Source: Quercus robur (taxonomy: Eukaryota > Streptophyta > Magnoliopsida > Fagales > Fagaceae). Taken from it: 64,000 nucleotides of DNA. Position numbers and translations under genes: made by a program. Under the pieces are notes generated by a model that saw nothing but the letters and a program-made list of their open reading frames with translations, did no database searches and was not told the DNA's origin. The stretch is from positions 60,325,354 through 60,389,353 of the forward strand of contig NC_065536.1 in the NCBI RefSeq assembly GCF_932294415.1, written 5' to 3'. The stretch's first letter is position 1. Every line of letters begins with the position of its first letter. Shown here in pieces: positions 11,350 through 23,700 of the stretch.

Positions 11350-14300
11350 TTACCTATGATGCCACAAGAGAACTACCACATGCCCTTAATTAAAAAAAGT
11401 ATAGCATTTAATTACATCCATTTAAAGACAAAAGTAAAAATTTTCTTAATTTCTTCCATTTTCTCATCAACCAAACAAAACAACACAAAAATGAGAGAGA
11501 GAGAGAGAGAATCACCGCCCAATCCAATTTTTGTAAGGATGACCAGTGGCAAACCACCCTATACGCTCGATCTTTGTTGTTTGGTGCAAAATAAGTTGGC
11601 TCCAAATTTTCTGGCTGAGCATTGCCTTAAGAAATTGCAATGTTAGTTTCATAGAGCATCAAATAGTGAATATAAACGTTAGTTTCATAGCTTTAACAAC
11701 TTATTTTAGCTTTTTGCTATAAAAAGATTTGCTAAAAGTGTGATATATATATATATATATATATATAAAATAAAAGTTACGAATGAAAATAATAATTTAC
11801 CCATGACACAATGATAATAGGATTTATTATCCATGGCCGGCCATTGATCTCAAGATAGATCCATCTCTAATTATGGGCGTAGGCCCAAAGATTGGATGTT
11901 AAGTACTCCGAAGAAAGAGCCCCAAAGTGATTTATATGGGCCCAGTTTTGTACAAGTTATTTTTTATTTCCCTAAGGACATGTAAATTTTCGCTTTTGGG
12001 TTTGGAATTTCGAAATGAATATTTGGATAACGGATTTGGATCCGGTACAATACCATTGCATCACCCCCTCTTACATGTATTACTATGGCATCAGATGCAA
12101 TACCTCACAATCCCAGACCAACAATATGTGCAGAAGCACAATTAATTTCACAGTTTGCCATCTCTCAAAAAAAAAAAAAAAAAAAAAAGAAAAGAAAAAG
12201 GATTTCACAGTTTGTCAGCTGATGGAATGTATAGATGACAACTCAAATATTGTAAAAATGTCATAAATATTACTATTTTTACTGTATAAAATTTACAAAT
12301 TTATTCAATTATTTGTGATTTATGAAAAAAAAAAATCCTCTGCATTCTTTTAAATCGAAAAAATCATTTATGTAATTATGTATCTAATGTTGCAATAATT
12401 TTCTATTTAATGTATAAAATCAATGAATTATCTTTCGTTTTGTTGCAAAACTTAGGGTTGAAGGGGGGAGGGAGAGGGAGTAGGGAATTATTGTCTGAAA
12501 ATAAACTAATTTTGAATTAACTCTACTTTCTTCTCCTTTACTCCACTCAATCCAAAAGAACCACTATTTTTTTTTTTTTTATATGGAACAAAACCTAATC
12601 TGGATTCTTGATAATGTTAATATCCGATATTTTGAAAAGACAAAAAAAAAAAAAAAAAAAAAAAGGGAAAAATTAAGAAAGTATAGCCTGTTCAATTATT
12701 CATTTAAAATCAAATCAAGCATATTTTTAATAACCTAATTACATAACAAGTCTCTTATACACACACACACACACGAAGTAAATTAAAAAGAAAAAAAGCA
12801 AGCATAATCTTGTGAGTGAAAATGGAAAAAACATATTCTTAATAACAATAATAATAATAATTTTTATTAAGCAAAAAAAAATAAATAAAAGGTTAGACGA
12901 AAAAATAATACCTTCTCTTGGAACCGGTTGGAATCGACTGTAATAAACTGTAACGAAGGGAGCAGATCAAAGTAAATCGGAATTTTCCTTCTTCACTTCA
13001 AGAAAAAAGAAGAAGAAGAAAACTGAACTGGAGTTTAGGTTGGAGTTCAACAGGAAATGAGTTGATGATGAGGTTTTGTAGGCTTGAAGGACGGCTGGGT
13101 TGGTCTGGATTTGTTTAGGGCCATGGAGGTTGGGATTTTTCGCGTGAGGATGATGCTGTTACCAGTTTTTTTTTTTGCATCGTTCAGCTTGAAGGTTGCC
13201 AGTATATATATATATATATTTTTTCCTGATGAATGAGGGTATATTTTATTTGGGAAAAACTCGATTGCCGCATTAGAAGATAGCCAGTCTCTGCTCTGTT
13301 TATATAGTAGAAAAACCTAATTTTGTGAAAAGACCATCCTGCCCATGATGGTCAGAGGCTCTTCTATTTGTAGGATAAATTTTAATAATTTGTATCCATT
13401 ATAATTTGAGATTATTACATTTTCTAATTGCAACAAAAAAAAAAAAAAAAAAAAAAATCTAGGGGTGTAATGAGTATTATGTATTTGTGGGTGAAATAAT
13501 TTTTTCATCACAATCCTAATTTTTTTTTTTTTTTAAAGAAACTGCTTTGGCTGACACCAGTAGTCGTAGGTAATAAAAGTGTATTATAATAAAAATAAGA
13601 TTAAAATGCAAATTACACTCTATTCAAATTCATTTATCTAAAAATTTGTGTGTTCTAGTTTTAATTTCATTTAATTTAATTTTTTAAAAGTTTTAAATTT
13701 ATTCAACTAAAGTCTTTTATCTAATTTCATTAAAAAAATATTATCACATAAAAAATTTATAAAATATATTCTTGTGTATATATATATCCTTCAACTTCCT
13801 CTTCTATAAATATTGTTACATGAGAAGGATTATTGGTTATAGATACACGATACATGCCCTTTAAGAGTATCAGAAACCCCTTTTTTTTTTGAAGAGAGAA
13901 ACCTATCATTTGATTGTAGATGTATACTACATTAAAACACCACCAAGCAATAAATAATTAAATAATAAGATGTTTTATTTTCACCAATAGCGTTACTCAG
14001 AAACATAGAAAGTATAAAGGTATGTTTGGTAACTATTTTTTCCCCTTATTTTTTGTTTTCAAAAACAATTTTCTATCTTTGAGATTAAAAAACTTGTTTA
14101 GTAACTCAAAATGGACAAAAAACAAAAACTGTTCTCAAAACTCAATTTGTGAAGAAAACTAAAAATATGCAAAATGTTGTTTTCAGTTTCTATTTTTCAA
14201 AAGTAAATGAAAACACGCATTTGAGTTAATGAATTTGTCTCATTTAATGAGTTAACATTAGAGTTCAAATCCTAATAACTACATATTTTGGTATTTTGGA

Positions 14301-14400
14301 GGCTAGTAAGGAATGGGTATAGATTTGGAGGCTAGTAAGGAGTTTTGATGCTAGTAAGCTAAGTTGCACATGCGGCTACGAGTATAATTCAAAACAAAAA
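11350..14400. other. Intergenic with microsatellites, no recognised gene
   Basis: The region holds a (TA)n run at 11743-11767, A and T runs, a (CA)n run near 12761-12775 and a (TA)n run near 13203-13220. At about 12990-13170 the minus strand looks like a gene 5' region, with a pyrimidine-rich leader and an ATG followed by about 20 codons before a stop. I do not recognise it, and it may be a dead gene start. Confidence 0.4.
13350..13528. repeat. Partial copy of the palindromic tail family
   Basis: It matches one arm and the loop of the fold-back sequence at 17618-17981 (GAGGCTCTTCTATTTG, then GAGATTATTACATTTTC, then TCTAGGGGTGTAATGAGTAT). The opposite arm is missing or eroded. Confidence 0.55.
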
Positions 14401-15035
14401 AAATTCTCTAAAAAAGAAACTGAACCAAACCTTTTTAGAGGAAAAACCTATGGTCAAAGAGTTGTCGGATGGGTGGCTTTATGGCTATGAATTGCCATGA
14501 TTGTGGTTTGAAAAGAGAAATGGGGAAACAAATTTTCTGGAAACCGTTTGATTGTGACCTTGTGGGTAAAATTGAGTTTTCTATACTACTATTTAAGAGG
14601 CTTCTCCTGTTTGGATTCCACATTTTTCATGCCTAAGATACCCTCATCATACCCACTTACAAGTTTTCAACTACCGGGGATAGGTATGTAAATTAAAACT
14701 CCTACACTTTAAAATCACAAACTCACGTACGCTTTACAATTTATATCTCACTTTCTCTCTCTCATTCTTCTTCAGATTGAAGACATTTAGTTTAGCTATA
14801 CATCCTCCTTTCTTTTTCTTCAGATTAAAGACATTTACTGTCAGAGGTTTCAACAAATTTTCAGGTTCTATCTTTTGCAAGTTTCTCTTTGTTTTGTTTT
14901 CTTTTGTTTATGATTGACTTTCTTTAAGTTCTACTTTTTTTTTTTTCCTTATATGTATCACGTTAACTCTTTTTTTTTTTTCTTCTTCTTTTTTTTAAAT
15001 GTAATTTTGAAATAAATGGTTCCTTCATGTTGTAG

Positions 15036-15110
15036 GTATTGTGATCCAAAGACAGGGCTGTCTTATGCTACAAAAGAAGCATTCAAAATCATTTGTAAAC
15101 AGTTAAACAG
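15036..15110 (+). pseudogene. Exon fragment of SWC2 (YL1 C-terminal domain)
   Basis: After a splice acceptor (TTGTAG at 15030-15035) the sequence reads in frame as YCDPKTGLSYATKEAFKII. This matches the highly conserved core of the YL1_C domain in SWC2/VPS72, the subunit of the SWR1 chromatin remodeller that handles histone H2A.Z. The changes from the expected protein (R to C twice, P to S, E to K, R to Q) are each explained by C-to-T or G-to-A transitions, several at CpG. This is what is expected of a methylated, silent copy. Only one exon is recognisable. It lies between Helitron-like ends, so capture by a mobile element is the likely origin. Confidence 0.65.
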
Positions 15111-15330
15111 TATGACTTCCCTTACCCCCTTTAATAGCCTTTTGTTTACATTTTATTTAAAAAATTTGAATTGAAATAAAAATAGTTACATATAAATGAT
15201 CAATTACTATTTCCTTCTCCTTCCTCACTTCACTTCTTTTTTTTTTTTTTTTCCTTCTTCATATATTTTTTTTTTTTTTAAGAAAGTTTTTTTTTTGGCG
15301 TTAAATTTTTTTTTTTTTTTTTTTTTTATA

Positions 15331-15590
15331 TAGGTATGTAGCAACCTTGAGTTCTACATTTTTTTTTTCCTTTTTAAACGTAATTTTGAAATGTTGGTGG
15401 TGACTGTATATGATTTTGACATTAAATTTTTTTTATTTTTTTATTTAGGTATGTAGCAACCTTGAGTTCTACCTTTTTCTTTTTTTTTCTTTTTCTTTTT
15501 TTTATGTATCACGTTAACTCTCTTTTTTCTTTTCTTTTCTTTTAAAAAAAAAAATTAATTTTGAAATGTTGGTGGTGACTGAATAATTTT
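15331..15590 (+). repeat. Local tandem duplication
   Basis: TAGGTATGTAGCAACCTTGA occurs at 15331 and again at 15446. Each copy is followed by T-rich sequence and then by TTTTGAAATGTTGGTGGTGA. Part of the same unit (TATCACGTTAACTCT) also appears at about 14957 and 15507. Confidence 0.7.
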
Positions 15591-15652
15591 AAACGTGAGT
15601 AAGGAAAGTGAAGTTTAAAAAAATAAAAAAATAAATCTTGATAAAAGAAAAA

Positions 15653-15690
<38 letters not shown>
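15653..15690. repeat. (GA)n microsatellite
   Basis: An uninterrupted GA dinucleotide run, followed by AT-rich sequence. Confidence 0.95.
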
Positions 15691-15691
<1 letters not shown>

Positions 15692-16849
15692 GAGTTGCTT
15701 TGAAAACTAACAGAAAGTTGTCCTATTTTGTAAGGAGTTAGATATGTATCTTTATTCTGAACAATTTTAATAGGATTTTCAAGAAAAATGATCTCATCAA
15801 AATTTAAATCAAACACAAACTCTAACAAACTTAAGCTATTATCTTTAATAAGATGCATGCTAACGTTGGTTTGTTAATTAAAGTTTTTTTTTTTTTTTTT
15901 TTTTAAAAATACTTGGTTTAACCCTAATTCTTTTATCTCTCTCAGGTTCACGTTCGCACAAACTTTTTGGATTGCATCGAGGAGTCATTAGTATGGAATA
16001 TTAGATAAGTTTGGGTAAGCGACTTTACAATAATTATTATATGTATTAAACCTCACATAAAGTGGTTGCTATCTAAGAAACTGTTGTAAACAAATTTCTT
16101 TTGTAATAGAAACTATATTTCTTTTATACAATTAACGTATATCTCTTGCCATAAAATTTTCAATTTAAGCTTTTATTTACTTATGTTATGGATGTGTAGT
16201 AAATGACTAAATTTTAAGATTAAAAAAACTACATTTTAGGAATAGACAAAAAATGATAACTGTCATACATAAAATTTGAAAAAAAAAAAAAAACATCAAC
16301 AACACCAAAAAGGTAAAAAAAAAATAAATAAATAAATAAAGGAAAACTTGAGATGTTTAACGTGGGATAGAAAGTGGGATTTTTTTAAATAGTACATAGA
16401 TAGAACGTGGGATATTTTTAAACATGTAGTTTTTCTTTTTTTGATAAACTTTTAAATAAATAAGGATAGGGTCACACCAATTCCTCACCTTAATCTTTTA
16501 AATTTCCCTAAAACTTAGCATTTTATTTTTTTTCAAAATCAAATATGTTAGTGCCTAAATATAAGGATATGGATGGAGAAATTATAGTAGTAGTTTAATA
16601 TAGGAGTCTTTTTTTTCCAAAATATGGAAGAGATTTAAAAAAAAAGAGGAAAACGTGAGATACACATGAGCCTATGTTTAGTACCAACATAACCAAAAAC
16701 ACAAATTTGCCATCAGAATTCAATACCCCACTGCCTAAAAAACCAATTAAGCTTTATAAATCAATAAATAAATGATCTCAAGCAATTATGGAATATAACA
16801 AATTCTCAATATTGTAAAGCTTACCAAAAGATAGTGTAAGGACTCAATT

Positions 16850-17536
16850 TGTAACGATCCCAAACTGGTTTGTTGGATTCGAACGCTAAAGGCCCAAACA
16901 ATAAATTTGTAGAGAGTGGGCTAAAAGGCTAGGCCTTGATCACCAGACGGTGGTTGGTGATGGTGTTCATGGTGGACGCACAGAGGTGAACTAAGTTTGT
17001 CCATGGACCTTGTCCATTGAACTTAATGTTCTTATTATTCCTTTCATCTTTTTGGGTACAATTGTTTCAGCCCCTTTTTGGCGCATGAATCCTTATATTA
17101 TATAGCTCTTCTCAGTTGATCCTGACCTTCCATCCGTCGATCAGGCAGGTAACTACTAGAGTGCCGGTCCCATCAGCCATCTCCCCCCACTTTCTGTTAG
17201 TTGCAATAACCGAAGCCACATTATTCAGGGGTCTTTTCCCATCAATGTGACTAGGACATTTGTTGGCGCATTCAATGCGGAGGTGACGTCTTTTCCTTGA
17301 GCCACTCCCACACTGTACCTCCGTGCGAGTCTCATTCTACTCGCCTTTTCTTCTGAGAGCGCTTTGGAGGCTGCCTTTGGTGACGTATCATTCTTCCCTT
17401 TTAGGCCTCGGGATGCCGAGGACAGGGTCATCATCGACTGCACCTCTAGGCCATTTGGACTTTCGCTACTTGTCCTTGGCAACTACTCTTCTAGGCGCGA
17501 GCCTTGGGCCCTAATGGAAAGTGGGCCGGGACCACA
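16850..17536 (+). mobile_element. Solo LTR, copy 1
   Basis: It starts TGTAACGATCCC and ends GGGCCGGGACCACA, so it has the TG...CA borders of an LTR. AATT lies on both sides, which gives a 4-base or imperfect 5-base target duplication. It shares TTTGTAGAGAGTGGG near the start and a GGGCC-rich end with the LTRs at 51399-52151 and 54870-55486. No internal retroelement genes or second LTR are present, so this is a recombination product. Confidence 0.7.
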
Positions 17537-17617
17537 AATTCTCTAGCCCCACAGATAGTAATGCCATTTCATGAATCGATAGTATATCCACTAGAGAGGA
17601 ACAAAAATTACATAGAA

Positions 17618-17843
17618 CTAGCCTTTGAGCACGCACATGAGGCTCTTCTATTTTTTGGGTAAGGGTTAATTTAGAGCATTTATTATAATTTGGGATTACT
17701 AAATTTTCCAAATACCAAAAAAAAAAAAAAAAAAACTAGGGGTGTGATGAGTATCATGTGTGGAGAAATAATTTTTCATCACACCCCTAGATCATTTTGT
17801 GATGAAAAATTATTTCTCTACACATGATACTCATCACACCTCT

Positions 17844-17884
<41 letters not shown>

Positions 17885-17981
17885 TGATTGAAAAATGTAG
17901 TAATCCCAAATTATAATAAATGCTCTAAATTAACCATTACCCAAAAAATAGAAGAGCCTCACGCGCGTGCTCAGAGGCTAG
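17618..17981. repeat. Palindromic (fold-back) Helitron-like tail, copy 1
   Basis: A long inverted repeat. CTAGCCTTTGAGCACGC at the left mirrors GCGTGCTCAGAGGCTAG at the right, and the next 150 bases are mirrored as well (CTCTTCTATTTTTTGGGTAA, GGGATTACTA, then the TCATCACACC block), with poly-A and poly-T runs in the arms. Each outer edge reads as a Helitron 3' end: hairpin, CTAG, then T. The sequence could form a very long hairpin. Confidence 0.75.
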
Positions 17982-18266
17982 TTATATATTAAGGAGATTC
18001 AAAAAGTTAGTTATTGTCTTTTTTTTTTTTTTTAATTTCAAAAATACCTCTAATTTAATTAACTTATCTTTATTCTTAAAACATAAAAATTAAGTTAACA
18101 TCGTAAATTGATAATAATAAAAAATCTACCCATGTTCATAAAACTACCCCATGTTCTATAAAACTTTCCACTGTCCCATGTACACAACCAAAACTACCCC
18201 TTGTTCTAAATAAAAAAATAAAAAATAAAATAAAAAACTACCCCAAGTTCAAGTAAATAAAAAATA

Positions 18267-18547
18267 CTAGCCTCTGAGCGCGCGCTCACACGCGTGCTCA
18301 GAAGCTCTTCTATTTGTTGGGTAATGGTTAATTTAGAGTATTTATTATACTTTGGAATTATTACATTTTCCAATTACAAAAAAAATCTAGAGGTGTGATG
18401 AGTATTATGTGTGGTGAAATAATTTTTCATCACACCCCTAGGTATTTTTGTGATTGACAAATATATTAATCCCAAATTATAATTTACGCAAACTATTAAC
18501 CTTTACCCAAAAAATAGAAGAGCCTCACATGCGTACTCAAAGGCTAG
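18267..18547. repeat. Palindromic Helitron-like tail, copy 2
   Basis: It belongs to the same family as 17618-17981 but is shorter. CTAGCCTCTGAGCGCGC at the left is mirrored by the CTCAAAGGCTAG end at 18536-18547. The TCTAGAGGTGTGATGAGTAT and TTTTTCATCACACCCCTAGG blocks lie in the middle. Confidence 0.7.
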
Positions 18548-19446
18548 TGCATCTTTAAAAATAGTGTTTCTCACCATAAAAAATCATTAGTGAAGTTTTT
18601 CAACATACATATTAATTGTTGTTTGCTTTCTTAAATCTCATTACTTCTTTAGGCTTTCACAATTTTTGGTATTGCTTAACTATACTTTCTTTAAAAAAAA
18701 ATTGCATTCGCATCTCCTATAAGAGAAATACATATATGATTAATTGGTTAAAATGCTATCTAACTTGAATGATAGATAAGTAATAAAACTTTTGTAAATT
18801 TTTCCCATCCTATTTTTTAGCAAGAAAATACAGCTTCTCAAGTTTAGATTACATCAATAACACCTATGTGATTCAGGCTGCTATATTAGAGACAAATGCA
18901 AAAGAATCCTGTGAAAAATCATTCGATACCATTTCCGGCCTTTGTAATGCATCCTGTAGTGAAAAGAGATACTACAACTGCCCATTGAAATGAACACAGC
19001 TCATAATTTTTTGAAATCCACTACTCCAATTTCCCATCTAGTCATCAAAATATTTTCGAATGACAATTTCCCCAAGATTTCATCAATCACCATAGAACGC
19101 TGAACATGCCTTAAAAAAAAACGTAAACCAAAAGAAAATAATTATTTGTTCTACCAAAAAAGATAATAATAATAATTATTTACAAAGGTAATAGTTTATC
19201 CCAAAAAAACCACCAAAGTAATAAGTATTTAGAATGTAAGGACTATGAACAACCTCAACCAAACATAAAGAAAAAGAAAAATAAAGTACCGAATATATAA
19301 TACTAATTATATAGCATTACAAAAGATAAAATTGAATGGTACACAAATATTTTTGTTTTTGCTAAGTAATAGTACACGAATAAGAAGTGAGACCTGCACC
19401 CTCAAACCACTCGCTAGTATTCACTGCCTGGTACTGCAAGTTTTCT

Positions 19447-19530
19447 TTAGTCTCGAATGGGTTCTGAATTTGGGCATCCTGTATCTAATTCTGCTGTGAA
19501 TGTAGCACTTTCAGAAAACCAAAAGCAATC
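19447..19530 (-). pseudogene. Exon-like fragment, gene not recognised
   Basis: On the minus strand a good splice acceptor (TTCTTGATCAG) is followed by a short open stretch ending in TAA, reading DCFWFSESATFTAELD and about 11 more codons. It lies within the Helitron-like interval 18267-19977, so it may be a captured exon. It is too short to assign. Another exon-like stretch may lie at 18860-19090, on the same strand, with stops. Confidence 0.3.
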
Positions 19531-20000
19531 CTGATCAAGAAAAAATAGAAATTATCAAAGACAGGATACACATTACGTGTAAATATTAGTGTAAAATTTA
19601 AATATTACTTAAATTTATTGAAAATACATACCTCCTGTCCTGAGCAATACCCCTCTTCATGCTTCAAAGTTTTCCACAATTGTCAAAATCGAAAATGAAT
19701 TTAATATGGAAGTTGGATAATAAGCATTGTGTTTTTGGTTAACCGCTTTGTTGTGGTTGATTTATCAGATTGTCCTTTACGTGGATAAAGCAATTTAAAA
19801 ACCAACAAGAAAGTGATTATGTTTTGTAGGCAATGTTTTAGTGGGAGCTAGAAATGTATTTTTACTAAATTATCCTTTATTTTTGCCTCTACTTAAACAT
19901 AGGCTGTAGGGATATTTTGGAACCAAAAAAAAAAAATTCAGTCCAAACAGGTGCAGCCCCTTAAATAGTAGTATAAAAAAAACCTACAAAAATAAAAAGC

Positions 20001-20029
20001 CTCATTACACGCGCATGTGATGAGGCTAG
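20001..20029 (+). mobile_element. Isolated Helitron-type 3' end
   Basis: A hairpin (GCCTCATTACACGCG paired with GTGATGAGGC) is followed by CTAG at 20026-20029 and then T. The matching 5' end is not certain. The TC end at 14580 is one candidate. Confidence 0.5.
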
Positions 20030-20183
20030 TATGTATGTGTCTATATATATATATATATATAATAACATAGAATTATCGAACCAGGGAAACAATTGAAAGT
20101 ACTGAACATGAAAGCTACCGAGTAACACAAAAAACTCTCAGACTTGTTTTTAGCAGTCAAACAAACGTGTGAATTAAACCCAC

Positions 20184-20282
20184 CGTGTTGGCGTCCATGC
20201 CTACGGCAATGCTCTCTTCAACTATTGGGGTGTACTCTAGGCTGGCATTGTCCCCTTCAAGGCCGTCAAACATTGGCATGGC
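20184..20282 (-). pseudogene. Intact 99-base exon of an unrecognised gene
   Basis: On the minus strand an AG acceptor at 20283-20284 and a GT donor at 20182-20183 bound exactly 33 open codons, starting AMPMFDGLEGDNASLEYTP and ending GMDANT. Exact phase 0 at both ends and biased composition argue for a real exon, old or current. No neighbouring exon was found. It sits between a Helitron 3' end (20029) and the BMS1 stop (20717). It may be a captured piece, or a downstream exon of an unannotated transcript. I do not know the gene. Confidence 0.4.
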
Positions 20283-20716
20283 CTTCAATATATATATCAA
20301 AGAAGACATTTTGGTATCAATATTTTTAATAACAAAGGAAACGGTTGGAGAAGACATTTGATCTCCAACCTTTAATATACACATCAGAAACAAATGTTGC
20401 AACTTACAAATAAATGGTTTAAAAAAAAAAGTGGGAAACCAAAATTACAGGCTCACAGGCTATTCAAAAATGAAAGGATAACGGCTTCAAAAAAAAAAAA
20501 AATGAAAGGATAATAGCAACCAGCTCTTCAAAAATGAAAGGATAATGGTAGATGAATAGTCATTATAACCATTTCTCTTTAAGAAGAAATGACGTGTGTC
20601 ATGGTAGAATGCTTTGAGAAATGTACACATGTCATCGTTGTATGAATCCACGAGTTTTGGGATTCAAATTTTTATAATATATGATTAGATATTGATTCTG
20701 CAGAAAGACACCAGGC

Positions 20717-23700
20717 CTACACATTTCTCCGAATTTTCTTCTGTAGTTTATCCTGCTCTCGATATCTCTCCCGTCTTTCTTCTCTCCGGCGCTTTCTCGA
20801 CAACTCCTCATCTTTGGCTTTCTCTGCCTCATGTTCTTTCCTCTTCTTTTCTTCCTTAAGCTTTCGCTTCTTAATCTGCAAAAACCCAAGTTATGAAGTG
20901 AACATGATTTACTTTCAACATTGCTAGGAAAAATTGTCATTTCAAATGGCACTAATCAGTTCAGTTGCTTAAAGTGAATGCTGTTAAAATTCAGTTTTCC
21001 AATCAAAGAACAGTGACTTTCCAGCAGATTTTATCATCAACTATAACATTTACGCCTGGGTTTCAAAATGTCAACTAAATACAGTATTTCAGACTAAAAG
21101 ATCATACCTTTTCAGATCTAATCAATTGAAGATGTTGAACAAGAGCATGAACTTTTCGCTCATCAGGCTCCATGACAACAGCCGGTCTTCTATTTTCAAG
21201 AAGTGGACGTTTCCGACTAGGTGTATCCTTAGACTTTGTTGCAAACGGGAGAGATGCTTCCAAGGACTTGGGAATTACCAATGGGTTGAACTTCTTTGGC
21301 TTCCTTTCAATTGGCTGTTGATATAAAATAATAATTAAAAAGGATAGTAATACTGCAGTGATTTCAAGCCAGAATAAAGGAAGAAAACTATGGGCTAACA
21401 CAATTACTGCCTCACATCAGATCTGACCTTGTAGAATGAATCCTTGTTAACAGGAATGGCAAGATTGTGTTCTCTCCTCAATTCAGCGACAGTTTTCATT
21501 CCTTGCCAGGTCTGATCACGAGGTTGTAAGGCCGTTGTCAATGGGTTGTAGAAGCGAGGAACTTCAACTGAAGCCCATGCACGCATGAAAACAATGTCAC
21601 TCATCTTGATCTTATCCTCAAAGGTACACCTTGCAATCCCTTCTCTAGGTTTTCCTCCCTTCTTTTTTGGTTGGTTACCAAGCTCTTCTTTAGCAGCCTG
21701 CCAAAATAAAGTCATATTAAGTCCACCTTCAAGGGTATAACAACAGCCATGCTTTTACCTTCTTATATCCACATATTGCCCAGGCATCAACTATGAGGAG
21801 TGCAATTATATTATGATCTATAATCATTGCTACCGGGAAAACTTCCCAGTAGAAATTAATAGAGGTTCGCAATGCTTATTTTGAAGAGTATGACGCAAAA
21901 GGAGTAATACTTTTTTTCAGTTGATAAGTTATGCACCCAGTGGATAACTCATGACCTCACCCTCCACCTTCCATCTACAAGGAAAGGAGGTGCCATTTGA
22001 CATAGAGGCATAGAGCTCATTGGAGATGAGGCAAAAACACACAGTAAAAAGCATATGCAATTAGCACAATCTAAAAGCACAAGTCAGAATGAAAAATATG
22101 AATAAAAGTTCCTAATTAAAAGAGCATACCTTCTTAACCTGTCCCCGGATCCCACTGACAGTTCGAATAGCTGCACCTTCATATCGAGCTATTTCAAGAT
22201 CTGAATTAAACATTTCCTTGATAAGAGCTGTCTTCTTGAAGATCTTGGTGGGGTAACCAACCAGCTTGACTTTCTTTTTAATCTGAGCTGCATGATTAAA
22301 CTCCAACACAACTGCAGTTGCACTAATCCTAAATGTCGCCTGCCACACCAAACAAAAGCCGCTCAGGTATAGAGAAAATTTGAAAGTGAAAACAACAAAA
22401 GAAAAGTAGTACAAAGTATACTCCGGCCAAATTCTAATCACACTGACAAAGCAGAAAGGGATGCCTTAGTTTTAGATATTTTGGACTTTCATTTGGACAG
22501 GGTGGGTAGGACTTAGAATCTTCATTTTCACAAAGACCTTCATGATTGAGAATTGGAATTTGTATATTCTTTTCTTGACCATATCTATACTCAGGTGCCT
22601 AGGAGGGAGGAGGTTGACAGGATGAGGTTGCACTTGATTGGGAGGGCTACTTTTGATGTTCTATCTTTTTACAATAAAACTTTCACGGTATCAATGTTCA
22701 TTACATGTGCTCATCCATTTCCCTGGAAGAGTCTTTAGCATGTTAAGGCCCTCAGGAGGACATCTTTCCTCTTATGTACTGCAACCTGGGGAAAGATTAT
22801 CACTATTGATAACCTTATCAAGAGGGGATTGTATTAGTTGGATGGTGTTGTATGAGTCGTAGTGGGGAAACAGTGAATCACCTATTGCTCTGTTGTGATG
22901 TTGCTTAGGATTTATGGAGTGAAGTCTTTTAGATGTTTGGGATTCAGTGGGTAATGCCATCTACCGTAGCAGATCTACTATTTAGTTGGAAAAATTGGTT
23001 TGGGAAACACCTACTAATGCACAAGTACAAATACAGGTATTGGTACGATATGGGTATGGTTATGGGTACAAAGATACAACATTTTGAAAAGCCTAGGATA
23101 CGATACATCAGGAATACGGAAATTAATTAATTAATATTTATTTTTAGGTATATTTAAATATTTGTGTACATAATTTATATTTATTTTAAGTTTTAAAATT
23201 AAGTAACAATGAACAAGTGTGCAATAGTATATCACAGTGGCTAACCAACAAACAATACTATATTTATATCAATATATCACAGGCTCACAGGCCACAATAA
23301 TGCAATATATATCCTAATAAGCTCCAAAGTCAATAGGTCACTCAAGTCAAGACTCTTTTTCTTTTATAGGTAATAGATATTTCATTAAAAATAAGTACAT
23401 GTTCACGATGATGAACAGAGTACTAGGAACAAATACAAACAAATCAAACAGAAACAAAAACAGATTGCACAAAATAAAAAACGGAAATACATTGTGTAAA
23501 ACCCCAAATACGAGACCACCCAAACAAAGTCCCAACTAGCAAAGACTTCAACAAATCAGCAGATTTCTCAACATCCTCGAAACAAACAATATATAACATT
23601 ATTAAGGGCCCAAGGGCAGTAAGGCTGAAGCCCAGGCCACTGAGCAAGTGAGCAGGAAAACAAAAAAAGAAAAAAATTTGCGATTTGCAATTCCAATTCA

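Larger units (their letters stand above)
14580..17981 (+). mobile_element. Candidate non-autonomous Helitron carrying a host exon
   Basis: The left end reads TCTATACTACTATTTAAG, beginning with TC as Helitron 5' ends do. The same end occurs in inverse at 52569 and, slightly changed, at 19977. The right end is a GC-rich hairpin followed by CTAG at 17978-17981 and then T, as Helitron 3' ends require. The pairing of these two ends is my inference, because other 3'-type ends lie at 18547 and 20029. Inside are an exon fragment of the YL1_C domain (15036-15110), tandem repeats, and a solo LTR (16850-17536). The base before the 5' TC is T rather than the expected A. Confidence 0.45.
18267..19977 (-). 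mobile_element. Candidate Helitron, minus strand
   Basis: On the minus strand the 5' side ends at about 19977 with TTTATACTACTATTTAAG, one base off the TC start of its relatives. The preceding 150 bases match 52412-52567. The 3' side at 18267-18270 is a GC-rich hairpin with CTAG followed by T. The palindromic tail at 18267-18547 lies at this end. The interior at 18840-19530 has exon-like pieces that I cannot identify. The pairing of ends is inferred. Confidence 0.4.

Noticed and set aside
12990-13170. A possible protein gene start on the minus strand (about 20 codons from ATG)
   Set aside because: The frame ends quickly and no continuing exon or homolog is recognised, so it is mentioned only within the intergenic entry.
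17225-17546. Open frames on both strands inside the solo LTR
   Set aside because: LTRs often hold chance frames when GC-richer. There is no protein motif.
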